Source of the DNA: a virus
IMG/VR virus record: IMGVR_UViG_3300042923_000319
Location: 1 to 64,000 of that record
Reading direction: 5' to 3' (one strand)
DNA: 64,000 nt
Notes under the pieces: generated by a model
The model's input: only the letters and a program-made list of their open reading frames with translations
Databases searched by the model: none
Told to the model about the DNA's origin: nothing
Part shown: piece by piece, positions 49,157 to 56,975 of the stretch
Numbering within the stretch: the stretch's first letter is position 1
Layout: each line of letters opens with the position of its first letter
Position numbers and translations under genes: made by a program

Positions 49157-50020
49157 ATAATAGATTTAGAACAGCTTGTTCAAACAACATGGTGCTCTGC
49201 AAATAAAGATTTGTATGTGAGCAAAGGATATGTTTACACAAAGATGTTTGATAAATTTTATGTCCATGCTAAAGACTTACCATTAAAATATGCTGTCAAA
49301 GTAAAATATACTTGCAATGCTTGTAGAGAAGAATTTGAAATTAATTACTATAGTTTTAATATTAGTAATAGTTGTTTATGTAACCATTGTGCCACTAAAA
49401 CTATCGTAGCGCAAAAGCTAAAAAAGCCATTTAGTGATGTCAGAGCAGCGTTTTTAGCTCGTGGGTATATATTAATATCACCTAAAGGCGATTACAGGAA
49501 TAGCACAAGTAAATTAGTATGCACATGTAAAGTACATGGGGAATTCACCACAACGTATCAATCTATTTCTATGGGTCAAGGTTGTCCGCAATGCGCCATA
49601 GATAACCATAAAGGCTTAGGCAATCCAAACTACAAAGGTGGCATTACCGAAATCGCAAAATATCTCCGCAACCAATTATCGCCTTGGATTCAACAGCAGT
49701 TACAACGAGCTGGTTGCAAATGCGAAATAACTGGAAAAACAGGAATTTTAAATGTGCATCATATGTATTCTTTTAAAAACATTCTCGATAAAACTATGGA
49801 AGAACTTAATATTGATATTCGTCCAAACATAGGAAACTATAGCGGAGATGAACTTCAACTAATTACAGTAAATTTCCTCAAGAACAACATTCTTCTAGCC
49901 AAACCCATAGTAATGCTAGAATCAATTCATAGAGATTTCCACAAGTTTTGCGGAGGAACAGCTAAAGAAACCACCTATGCACAACTAAGAGAATTCAAGA
50001 AACAACTCTTATCAGCATAA
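49157..50020 (+). CDS. HNH homing endonuclease with zinc modules, probable AUA start
   Basis: 287 aa if started at ATA 49157, exactly 8 nt after GGAGG. The paralogue at 62003 has GTG at the aligned codon (ATA-ATA-GAT versus GTG-ATA-GAT) and is 288 aa, so the AUA start is well supported. Cys pairs near residues 54-80 and 120-145 form zinc modules; GNPNYKGG is NUMOD3-like; the HNH core is CEITGKTG...LNVHHMYSF...HRDFHKFCGG. Likely a mobile, free-standing endonuclease inserted before the terminase genes. Confidence 0.75.
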   Translation: MIDLEQLVQTTWCSANKDLYVSKGYVYTKMFDKFYVHAKDLPLKYAVKVKYTCNACREEFEINYYSFNISNSCLCNHCATKTIVAQKLKKPFSDVRAAFLARGYILISPKGDYRNSTSKLVCTCKVHGEFTTTYQSISMGQGCPQCAIDNHKGLGNPNYKGGITEIAKYLRNQLSPWIQQQLQRAGCKCEITGKTGILNVHHMYSFKNILDKTMEELNIDIRPNIGNYSGDELQLITVNFLKNNILLAKPIVMLESIHRDFHKFCGGTAKETTYAQLREFKKQLLSA

Positions 50021-50021
50021 T

Positions 50022-50039
50022 GTCTACACATCAGTATAC
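50022..50039 (+). promoter_or_regulatory. operator-like site 15 (GTCTAC ACATCA GTATAC)
   Basis: One base after the endonuclease stop and immediately before GAAAGGAG of the terminase small subunit candidate. Would block late transcription if bound. Confidence 0.6.
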
Positions 50040-50056
50040 AATGAAAGGAGATACCA

Positions 50057-50695
50057 ATGTCAGAACCAAAGAAAAGACCAGGTAGTAAAGCCAGACCTCC
50101 ATTGAATACATCAGCGAAATCACCATTAGCTGGACTCGCAGTTAACCGTGTTGACCTATATGGGCTACAAGAGGTTGTCCGAAGATGTAGAGAAGAATAT
50201 CATTGGGGTTCGATGAAGATCAAAAAATACATCGAAGATAACAACTTGCTTCCAGAAGGCAAAGATATAGCGAATATGAGTATCTATCGTTGGTACAAAA
50301 AGAACGTTGACCAACAAGAGGATGACACTACTACAGATTTTGCTGTTGACACTGCTGCTCAAGAGAGGTCAATGCTCAGGGCAATTAACGACAGTATTGA
50401 TACGATAACTGAATGCCTTGATAACATTAGTGATACAAACAATGTAAAGGACATTAAAGACTTGGTGCTTGCTCAAGAAAAGTTAATAGCTCGTAAGCAA
50501 TGTCTCAATGCCACTATAGGCACAACACAAGAAAAAATATACACATACGATAGATTTGCTGAGATCGTCAACACAATGCTTGACGTATCGAAATCATTCG
50601 GAATTGATTTATATGCAGCTATCAAAGCTAGAATCGAAGCTGACCCAATGTTAGCTGAGGGGTTCCGTAGAATTGAGTCCAGTAAGCAAAAATAG
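50057..50695 (+). CDS. putative terminase small subunit
   Basis: 212 aa. After a basic N-terminal tail, WGSMKIKKYIEDNNLLPEG and the following segment look like an HTH DNA-binding domain; the middle is acidic and coiled coil, as in TerS ring proteins. Position at the start of the packaging genes supports the call. The large subunit lies 4.7 kb away. Confidence 0.55.
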   Translation: MSEPKKRPGSKARPPLNTSAKSPLAGLAVNRVDLYGLQEVVRRCREEYHWGSMKIKKYIEDNNLLPEGKDIANMSIYRWYKKNVDQQEDDTTTDFAVDTAAQERSMLRAINDSIDTITECLDNISDTNNVKDIKDLVLAQEKLIARKQCLNATIGTTQEKIYTYDRFAEIVNTMLDVSKSFGIDLYAAIKARIEADPMLAEGFRRIESSKQK

Positions 50696-50767
50696 CCAAC
50701 CCATACAACTACATTGGAAAACTACAAAACACGCTCAAAAGGTCACACAGAGAGCACAGGAGGAATA

Positions 50768-51142
50768 ATGGAACACATTGAGAATGTTATAGCGTTCATG
50801 GATACACCTTATGATTTGCGTGACGAACAAATAAAGGATCGATGTATTGTCTATAGAGCTGACATGGTGCGTAGCGACACAATATCGATGAGAGTCATGG
50901 GTATTGGCAGTAAAATCTGTGGTATCTCATTTAAAGGGCAAAGACCAAGCAGAGTATTAATCAAGGAACCAACTATAAACACTCAGACAGAACTCAAGCA
51001 GTACATTAATTGGCTATCAAAAGAAGTATTGACATGCGCTAGTAATGACTGTGAATTCACCTATGGAACCAACTATACATCAACGAAATTCACCGGGCGT
51101 AAAGAGTTCAGTGAATGGCTATCTAGGGTGCGCCAATGCTAG
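50768..51142 (+). CDS. terminase-ATPase-like fragment
   Basis: 124 aa. DTISMRVMGIGSKICGISFKG followed by QRPSRVLIKEP and a helix (LKQYINWLSKEV) aligns with the large terminase segment VTITCKGTGSKIRGMAKRG, RRPGIFIMDEL, KLRSWLTKAV. Walker A is absent and the Walker B acidic pair is replaced (IKEP for MDEL). It may be a paralogous fragment with a regulatory role or a decaying copy. Confidence 0.5.
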   Translation: MEHIENVIAFMDTPYDLRDEQIKDRCIVYRADMVRSDTISMRVMGIGSKICGISFKGQRPSRVLIKEPTINTQTELKQYINWLSKEVLTCASNDCEFTYGTNYTSTKFTGRKEFSEWLSRVRQC

Positions 51143-51447
51143 TCTTATTAATCACCGACTCAAACTCTCATTTCTTCGACGATGCCAACGTTATACCAAC
51201 AGATATTTTAATGCTTCGACGCTCTACCGATGACCTATCCAATGTATCCGACACTGACGGCAATGTTCCAGACAAAGTTATTATTGATGCTGAAGCAAAT
51301 GTTGATTTCCAAAGATACGTTGATTTAGCAAAGACACTCAAAGATGACGCAGAAATAATCTATAGAATTTCTGGTGTAAATCGAATAGCAACAAGGAATT
51401 TGTTCATAGAAATGTTAGAAATAATTTTAGGGAAAAGAGGAATGTAA
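51136..51447 (+). CDS. 103-aa hypothetical protein
   Basis: Overlaps its neighbour by 7 nt. Starts LVLLITDSNSHFF, then an acidic helical part. Might be related to the same ancestral terminase-like unit, but no motif is visible. Confidence 0.4.
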   Translation: MLVLLITDSNSHFFDDANVIPTDILMLRRSTDDLSNVSDTDGNVPDKVIIDAEANVDFQRYVDLAKTLKDDAEIIYRISGVNRIATRNLFIEMLEIILGKRGM

Positions 51448-51450
51448 ATA

Positions 51451-51738
51451 ATGGCAGCGATATCAACAGCAACACCAATACAGATTAACGGGAGCATTAC
51501 GGCTTCAACTGACACAGAAGCAACGATAACAGCAACAGAAATGCTCGTGGGTAGTGTTTACTATACATTCGTTATACCAAAGACATTCACAGTAGCAACC
51601 ACAGACTACTCAACGACAGCACTAAGTCCATCCGAAGAAGCAGTCGCAGTAAAGCTAGCAACTGGCACAACGCTACAATCGAATTTAACACAGATTGAAA
51701 AATTGGCATCAACGAGTTTAGCACAGAAATTAGCATGA
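51451..51738 (+). CDS. 95-aa Thr/Ala-rich protein
   Basis: Low-charge, Thr/Ser/Ala-rich beta pattern reminiscent of phage virion decoration or fibre pieces. No family recognised. Overlaps the next gene by four bases. Confidence 0.4.
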   Translation: MAAISTATPIQINGSITASTDTEATITATEMLVGSVYYTFVIPKTFTVATTDYSTTALSPSEEAVAVKLATGTTLQSNLTQIEKLASTSLAQKLA

Positions 51739-51914
51739 TGGAAGACCAATACAGACCACCGAATGTAACGTTAGAATCTTATGATTGCGGTAGATTCAAG
51801 GTATTTATCGATGGTAAACATATGGAAACTGTACAGAAATTCAACATATCTGGTGGTATTGGTGAATGTTCATTAGTTAAACTTGAGTTTCTAGCGGATG
51901 TAAATATTAAATAA
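51735..51914 (+). CDS. 59-aa hypothetical protein
   Basis: ATGA overlap. Beta-rich (YDCGRFKVFIDGKHMETVQK). No motif recognised. Confidence 0.4.
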   Translation: MMEDQYRPPNVTLESYDCGRFKVFIDGKHMETVQKFNISGGIGECSLVKLEFLADVNIK

Positions 51915-51929
51915 ATCGTTGGAGGTACA

Positions 51930-52184
51930 ATGATACCAAAAGGTACAATCATAAAATGTCCAGAGTGTGGCACTAAACTTTATAAGTACACCGCAGATAT
52001 AACTGGTGATATGAATATGGTTATTGTACACATGCAATCAATGTTTTATTATGGTAAACAACCAAAGTTAGACATGAGTAGTTTAACAAGACAACATTGT
52101 TATAAGTGTGGTCATTCATTTGATATGCGTGATTTAGAAAGAGATGTTTACATGAAATTCAAGTACAACACGGAGGTACAATGA
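51930..52184 (+). CDS. 84-aa zinc-ribbon protein
   Basis: SD TTGGAGG before ATG. CPECGTKLYKY and CYKCGHSFDM supply two Cys pairs about 45 residues apart. Function unknown. Confidence 0.5.
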   Translation: MIPKGTIIKCPECGTKLYKYTADITGDMNMVIVHMQSMFYYGKQPKLDMSSLTRQHCYKCGHSFDMRDLERDVYMKFKYNTEVQ

Positions 52185-52543
52185 ATAATCCAATTACAAA
52201 CCTAAGACTAGCTGCTGAAAAGTTCAAATTGGACTATGATAAACAATCATTTTGCGAAGTCGAGCTTGAATGTTACAAAAAGGGCATCGAAATAGAAGAT
52301 GACATAATCCCTACTATCGATTATATAAAAGAAATATGTAAGAAAACTGGGTATGAGCTATGGATTAAAAAGGGTGGACTTAAATTCTACAAAGCTATAT
52401 CGAGACAGACCTTTGATTTACCATTTATGTTACTCGAAGAAGGCGATATTATAACCTTTGGTACTAGTACTGGTATTTCCTATAAGTATACTGTGTTTGC
52501 TACTAATTATGTTGATGGCAGACTTAAGGTGACTGTTGAATGA
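52181..52543 (+). CDS. 120-aa hypothetical protein
   Basis: SD CGGAGG, ATGA overlap upstream. Mixed alpha/beta; the end (GDIITFGTSTGISYKYTVFA) is a beta-barrel-like segment. No family recognised. Confidence 0.4.
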   Translation: MNNPITNLRLAAEKFKLDYDKQSFCEVELECYKKGIEIEDDIIPTIDYIKEICKKTGYELWIKKGGLKFYKAISRQTFDLPFMLLEEGDIITFGTSTGISYKYTVFATNYVDGRLKVTVE

Positions 52544-52665
52544 GCAAGGAAGAACAAGATCGTCACAAGCGGAAAACCATAAAGAAACCACGGAATATCA
52601 AGAAATACATCAAAGAAAAGCTCAATAAACTTGAGTACATGGAGGAAATCTATGGAAAACGATGA
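52540..52665 (+). CDS. 41-aa basic peptide
   Basis: ATGA overlap upstream. Lys-rich helix (DRHKRKTIKKPRNIKKYIKE). Contains the SD for the next gene, which overlaps it by 14 nt. Confidence 0.4.
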   Translation: MSKEEQDRHKRKTIKKPRNIKKYIKEKLNKLEYMEEIYGKR

Positions 52666-52816
52666 ATTAATCGAGGTTATCGATGATCTACGTGAAGAAA
52701 ATGAATACTTAAGAGATACATTGATTGTAGCATTGGTTAAACTGTCGAAATATCAGCAGGAAGAGATCGATGGCTATGATAAATACTTCGCTGGATTCGG
52801 CAATAGGTCTAACTAA
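52652..52816 (+). CDS. 54-aa acidic coiled-coil protein
   Basis: ATG after TGGAGG. ENDELIEVIDDLREENEYL is a strong coiled coil. Last gene before the tRNA region. Confidence 0.45.
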   Translation: MENDELIEVIDDLREENEYLRDTLIVALVKLSKYQQEEIDGYDKYFAGFGNRSN

Positions 52817-52819
52817 GGT

Positions 52820-52837
52820 GTCTACTGATGTGTAGAC
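52820..52837 (-). promoter_or_regulatory. operator-like site 16 (reverse orientation)
   Basis: GTCTAC TGATGT GTAGAC, three bases after a gene stop. Unlike the others it is not followed by an SD but by structured non-coding DNA and tRNAs. Confidence 0.55.
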
Positions 52838-53110
52838 AATGTAACTGGAGTAGCTACCAGTGAGGGCGTGGCGGTAGTCACAAATACTGTGATAGCGTGG
52901 ATGGGGCAATTGCAGACTTTATTACAGACGCTGCATCGACACGGTGGCAGCGATGGTGTGCGGCGATTCGGGTTGGGGCTGTGCATATTCTAGTCTTAAC
53001 CTTCATTGGTTGACATTGCCTGGGGTTACACCTGGGTTACATAGCGGGGTGGAAATCTGCGGATGACACTTTGGATACTCGGATGCGTCTGAGTATCCTT
53101 ACGCTGATAT
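52838..53110. other. structured, GC-richer non-coding stretch before the tRNAs
   Basis: Base use differs from its neighbours (GC-rich runs around 52930-52980). Holds CGCTGC/GCAGCG, a GGGGTTAC/GGGTTAC direct repeat, and a perfect GGATACTC/GAGTATCC stem just before the first tRNA. A 41-codon GTG frame (52868-52993) exists but has little support. Confidence 0.4.
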
Positions 53111-53185
53111 GATTCGATAGTTCAATGGTAGAACAGCGGTCTCCAAAACCGTTAGATCAAGGTTCAAATCCTTGTCGGATCGCCA
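53111..53185 (+). tRNA. tRNA-Trp (anticodon CCA)
   Basis: 7-bp acceptor stem GATTCGA/TCGGATC (one G-U), T arm with GGTTCAAATCC, anticodon loop TCTCCAAAA giving CCA, and an encoded 3' CCA. May compensate for Trp codon demand or host tRNA cleavage. Confidence 0.85.
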
Positions 53186-53187
53186 AT

Positions 53188-53261
53188 GCTTCCTTAGTTT
53201 AACGGTAGAACGAGGATTTTGTAAATCTTTAGCGATAGTTCAACTCTATCAGGAAGCTCCA
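53188..53261 (+). tRNA. tRNA-Thr (anticodon UGU)
   Basis: Acceptor GCTTCCT/AGGAAGC perfect, anticodon stem AGGAT/ATCTT with loop TTTGTAA (UGU), encoded CCA. Two bases after the tRNA-Trp, so co-transcribed. A different isoacceptor from the CGU tRNA whose 3' half forms attP. Confidence 0.85.
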
Positions 53262-53295
53262 AAATAAAACTAAATATTAACTAAGATATAAACCG

Positions 53296-53330
53296 AGAGC
53301 ACCAGTGAGAAATCGCTGGTGCTCTTATTA
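53296..53330 (+). terminator. terminator after tRNAs, GAAA tetraloop
   Basis: AGAGCACCAG and CTGGTGCTCT pair over 10 bp and extend inward to close a GAAA tetraloop; TTATT follows. Confidence 0.75.
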
Positions 53331-53346
53331 ATCTAAGGAGGAAACA

Positions 53347-53604
53347 ATGTTAAAGATTGAAAAACTTCAAGAAGCTTTAGAGGCAACAAGAGGTAGAGGT
53401 AATACGACACATTTGCTAAAGTCGGTTCAAGGAACCAATGTTGACTTGTTGGTTGATACTGAATGCACTAGAGAGATTTTAGGACATACAAATGTAGTCT
53501 CGTTTAAATCGTACAGTCCCGACAGAGCATTTGTGCTAGATAACAACGTTATACAAGATGCAATTAATGAAGCATTAGAACTAATCGCTAGATTAAGAAA
53601 ATAG
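53347..53604 (+). CDS. 85-aa hypothetical protein
   Basis: SD TAAGGAGG before ATG. Helix-strand pattern with KLQEALEATRGRGNTTHLLK resembling a P-loop-type start without a full Walker motif. Flanked by terminators on both sides, so probably a separately mobile gene. Confidence 0.45.
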   Translation: MLKIEKLQEALEATRGRGNTTHLLKSVQGTNVDLLVDTECTREILGHTNVVSFKSYSPDRAFVLDNNVIQDAINEALELIARLRK

Positions 53605-53624
53605 CTTGAGTATATACTCCGAGG

Positions 53625-53652
53625 GACTCATGAGAAATCATGGGTCTTTTTT
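53625..53652 (+). terminator. terminator, GAAA tetraloop
   Basis: GACTCATGA-GAAA-TCATGGGTC followed by TTTTTT: 9 bp with one G-U pair. Confidence 0.8.
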
Positions 53653-53694
53653 GTATGCACTCAAGTGCAGAGCGTTGGGTTGATCCCCTGATGC

Positions 53695-53728
53695 TAGGGT
53701 GTTTGGTACGTCTCCGCTGAACACCCTA
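53695..53728 (+). promoter_or_regulatory. leader hairpin before the BRO-HNH gene
   Basis: TAGGGTGTT and AACACCCTA form a perfect 9-bp stem. Its loop holds GTCTCC, which can alternatively pair with GGAGAC at 53741-53746, so two exclusive structures are possible. TGCACT-CA-AGTGCA lies just upstream. Confidence 0.45.
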
Positions 53729-53775
53729 AAACAATTTTATGGAGACACAGAATAAAACGAATGGGGCGATGTTAA

Positions 53776-54759
53776 ATGACAAAAGAATTACAAGTGTTTA
53801 AACAGCAGGAAGTTTTAGGAAAAATGTTCACAATTTATGGTGATGCAGAAAATCCATTATTCTTAGCTAAAGAGGTTGCTGAGTGGATTGATTATAACAA
53901 AGACAAAATCGGGCAAATGCTTAAGACTATTGACGAGGAAGAAAAAGAAACCTCACCGATATTTTATAGCGGTCAGGTTAGAGATATGTGGTTTATCAGT
54001 GAAGATGGTCTTTATGAAGTACTTATGCAATCACATAAACCAATCGCTAAACAATTTAAGAAACAAGTCAAATTTATCCTTAAGACCATCCGCAAAACTG
54101 GTCACTACGAAACACCAGAATACAAAATTATGATAGAAACCCAAAATGAACTTAAAGAAATGAAAACAATGTTAATTGAAAGTGGTGTCATAGGAGCTTA
54201 TGTGAATCCAACCCACTTATTTTATAGACTCAATGTATCATACAAAATAACTACTAATGATAATAGTCACAGGGGTATCCACGAAGCCATCGGTAATTAC
54301 TTTGGAGTTAACGTTCCATATAGTGATCAAATCCCAGTTACATTAAGAGACTACTTGATCGACAAAGTTGGTATCGAAGAAATTCGTAAGTTTATCGTAG
54401 GAATCCAATCGGGTAGAATTGTTAAATCTAAACGTGGTAACTATGTAAACCTCAATGGGTTCGGTAGTAATAACTATGAGTGGTCAAAAGTAGTTGATGA
54501 GTTTGATCACAAATGTGCTTACTGCGGAATATCTGAAGATAAAACTAAAATGATTCCAGAGCATATCGTTGCTCAATCAATAATGTCTGAGGAACATCCA
54601 GAATTATGCGACCTTGTTGGTTCTATCGTTCCAGCCTGTGGATGTTGCAATGGCTCCAAGAATACTTCTGATATGGAAACATGGTTCCGCAAGCAATCAT
54701 TCTTCTCAGAGTATAGACTCCAGAAAATCCAAAGACACATCAAAAAATATGAACTTTAG
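53776..54759 (+). CDS. BRO-N domain fused to HNH endonuclease
   Basis: 327 aa. Residues ~1-105 are a BRO-N/antirepressor domain (FTIYGDAENPLFLAKEVAEWI, MWFISEDGLYEVLMQSHKP). The middle resembles an antirepressor C-terminal region. The last ~85 residues are an HNH domain: CAYCG, PEHIVAQS, CGCCNGSKN. BRO-N normally gives DNA-binding specificity; here it is joined to a nuclease. Located between tRNAs and terminase, a typical HNH niche, where HNH proteins can aid packaging or act as homing enzymes. Confidence 0.75.
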   Translation: MTKELQVFKQQEVLGKMFTIYGDAENPLFLAKEVAEWIDYNKDKIGQMLKTIDEEEKETSPIFYSGQVRDMWFISEDGLYEVLMQSHKPIAKQFKKQVKFILKTIRKTGHYETPEYKIMIETQNELKEMKTMLIESGVIGAYVNPTHLFYRLNVSYKITTNDNSHRGIHEAIGNYFGVNVPYSDQIPVTLRDYLIDKVGIEEIRKFIVGIQSGRIVKSKRGNYVNLNGFGSNNYEWSKVVDEFDHKCAYCGISEDKTKMIPEHIVAQSIMSEEHPELCDLVGSIVPACGCCNGSKNTSDMETWFRKQSFFSEYRLQKIQRHIKKYEL

Positions 54760-54762
54760 AAG

Positions 54763-54792
54763 CCACCGAACAAACGGTGGTTATTTTTTATT
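54763..54792 (+). terminator. terminator after BRO-HN­H gene
   Basis: CCACCG and CGGTGG, 6-bp stem, followed by TTATTTTTTATTT. Confidence 0.75.
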
Positions 54793-54806
54793 TATAGGAG
54801 GATTCA

Positions 54807-55346
54807 ATGACTTGTATCGTTGGCTTTATTGATAAAGGTAATGTTTATATCGGCGGAGATTCAGCGTCATCCAACCAATCAATCATAAGGACTCGCAAAG
54901 CACCAAAGGTATTTACTAATGGCGAATTTCTAATTGGCACAAGTGGTTCATTTCGTATGAGTGGCCTTATTAGATATTCATTCAATCCACCTAAATATAT
55001 TGAAGCTGCACATGGAGATATCTGTAGATATATGTGTACAGCTTTTGTTGATTCGTTACGTAACTGCTTGACAAGCGGTGGATTCGCGAAGGTTTCATGC
55101 AATGAAGAGACTGGCGGATTTTTCTTAGTTGGATTCAAGGGAAAGTTGTTCACAGTCGAGGCTGATTACCAAGTTGAAGAATGTGTTGATCAATACACTT
55201 CTATTGGTTCTGGAGAATCATACGCCCTCGGTTCGCTCTTTAGCTCAACCAAAGAAACACCAAAAGAAAAGATAGAAGATGCATTAAAATGTGCTGAATA
55301 CTTTAATCCATTCGTTAGAAGTCCATTCACAATACTGAAGATATAG
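54807..55346 (+). CDS. Ntn-hydrolase, proteasome-beta/HslV-like
   Basis: 179 aa. Begins MTCIVGFIDKGNVYIGGDSASS, matching the start of HslV/beta subunits (T-T/C-I-V...G.V.I.GD); removal of Met would expose the Thr nucleophile. RTRKAPKVF holds the conserved Lys, FLIGTSGSFR and SIGSGESYALGSLF the later glycine motifs. No HslU/ATPase gene beside it. Lies directly before the large terminase, so it may mature virion or packaging proteins; other self-processing hydrolase roles remain open. Confidence 0.75.
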   Translation: MTCIVGFIDKGNVYIGGDSASSNQSIIRTRKAPKVFTNGEFLIGTSGSFRMSGLIRYSFNPPKYIEAAHGDICRYMCTAFVDSLRNCLTSGGFAKVSCNEETGGFFLVGFKGKLFTVEADYQVEECVDQYTSIGSGESYALGSLFSSTKETPKEKIEDALKCAEYFNPFVRSPFTILKI

Positions 55347-55359
55347 GAGGTGAGAACCA

Positions 55360-56970
55360 ATGGATGACATAGTACTACATGACTTATTCCTCGGTTCAGA
55401 CGAAACAAGACCAGATGAAGATCAGCCACTCAAAGAACAATGTAGATATTCACTAAAACTATTCTGTGAAACCTATCTCAAACATTGGTTCTACGCTCCA
55501 TGGTGTGGTTTTCACTTAGAAATTATCCAGATGCTCGAAGATTTAACCTTTGCTAAAACACGAAGAAAACAATACACAGCAGTGGCAAGTCCTAGAAAGC
55601 ATGCCAAGACAACCATAGTGTCCAAGGCTTATTCATTATGGCTTATATGTTACAAACATGAGCCAAACATCGTACTTATCGCTGATACCATCGGTCAATC
55701 GTGTGAGTACTTAGATGACGTTAAGAATGAGATTGAATCCAATGATTTACTCATAGCTGACTTCGGTAATCTCATGGGTAAACTGTGGAGAAACAATCAG
55801 ATCACAACGGCAAACGAAGTCACTATAACATGCAAAGGTACTGGCAGTAAAATTCGTGGGATGGCTAAGAGAGGTCGTCGTCCAGGTATTTTCATAATGG
55901 ATGAATTGGAAAATGATGAGTTCGTAGAAAACGCCAATATCCGTAAGAAACTTCGCTCATGGCTCACTAAGGCTGTCATTCCATCATCCTGTGAAACTGG
56001 TAAGTTCTTCATTATCGGAACCATCATGCATGAAGATAGTCTTTTGAATAATCTTCTGAACAGCAAAGAGTTCTCTTATTGGAAGCGATATTTTTACCAA
56101 GCAGTCCAAGAGTTCAGCGAAAGTCCTCTGTGGGATGAATGGGTAGCCATCATGGAAAACGAGGAATCCAATGATTCCGAGGAACAAGCCTACCAGTTCT
56201 ATAAGGATCACAGAGATGAGATGCTGAAGGGTGTTAAGGCTCTCTGGATGGACAACTATGATGATTACTACTATGACATGATGGTAATGAAGTGGTCTGA
56301 CCCAGATGCATTCTCAAGTGAAGAAATGAATGTCGCGATATCACCAGAAAATCAAACGTTTACCGCAGAGTTGCTTGATAGTGTTACATTCGATGATATT
56401 CCATGCAAGATAACCGAGATAAAAATTGGTGTAGACCCTAGCCTTGGCAAGAGTAAGAAAAGCGATCTATCGTCAATCTGTGCTGTAGCCAGAGGTGAAA
56501 ACGGCAAACTCTACGTTATTGACGTTGACGCCAAGCGCAGGAAGGTTGATATTCTCGTCGAGGATGTCTTTAGTATGGCTATGAAATACAATGATAAATT
56601 ATCGAAAATCAATATTGAAGCCAACGGATTGCAACATTTGTTCTTAGAACAATTTGTGATGGCTAGTGAGAAAACTGGCGTTTACTTTGCATACGAAGGT
56701 ATCAAAACAGATAGCAATAAGGAAATCAAGATTCAAGCATTGGCTCCTAAGATGAAGCAAGGCTCACTTAAGATACACCGTAGACTCAAGACATTACGCA
56801 ATGAATTACTGGCGTTTCCAAAAGGCAAGACTGATGACATCATGGATTCTGTTTGTTTGGCTATTGATGGTGCGTTCACATCTTCTGGATTCTGCTTCAC
56901 ATCATTGCCAGGATCAAGAGAGTCTCATCGACACGTAGGTATCAATAATTTTCTTAATAGGAGGAGGTGA
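55360..56970 (+). CDS. terL: terminase large subunit
   Basis: 536 aa. The ATPase P-loop region is ASPRKHAKTTIVSKA (residues ~75-90), with GIFIMDELEND as Walker B. The nuclease domain contains KIGVDPSLGKSKKSDLSSICA and KTDDIMDSVCLAIDGA, supplying the acidic residues. ATP-driven motor and nuclease that packages the genome. SD TAGGAGG. The TGA overlaps the start region of the portal gene. Confidence 0.9.
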   Translation: MDDIVLHDLFLGSDETRPDEDQPLKEQCRYSLKLFCETYLKHWFYAPWCGFHLEIIQMLEDLTFAKTRRKQYTAVASPRKHAKTTIVSKAYSLWLICYKHEPNIVLIADTIGQSCEYLDDVKNEIESNDLLIADFGNLMGKLWRNNQITTANEVTITCKGTGSKIRGMAKRGRRPGIFIMDELENDEFVENANIRKKLRSWLTKAVIPSSCETGKFFIIGTIMHEDSLLNNLLNSKEFSYWKRYFYQAVQEFSESPLWDEWVAIMENEESNDSEEQAYQFYKDHRDEMLKGVKALWMDNYDDYYYDMMVMKWSDPDAFSSEEMNVAISPENQTFTAELLDSVTFDDIPCKITEIKIGVDPSLGKSKKSDLSSICAVARGENGKLYVIDVDAKRRKVDILVEDVFSMAMKYNDKLSKINIEANGLQHLFLEQFVMASEKTGVYFAYEGIKTDSNKEIKIQALAPKMKQGSLKIHRRLKTLRNELLAFPKGKTDDIMDSVCLAIDGAFTSSGFCFTSLPGSRESHRHVGINNFLNRRR

Positions 56971-56975
56971 TAAAA

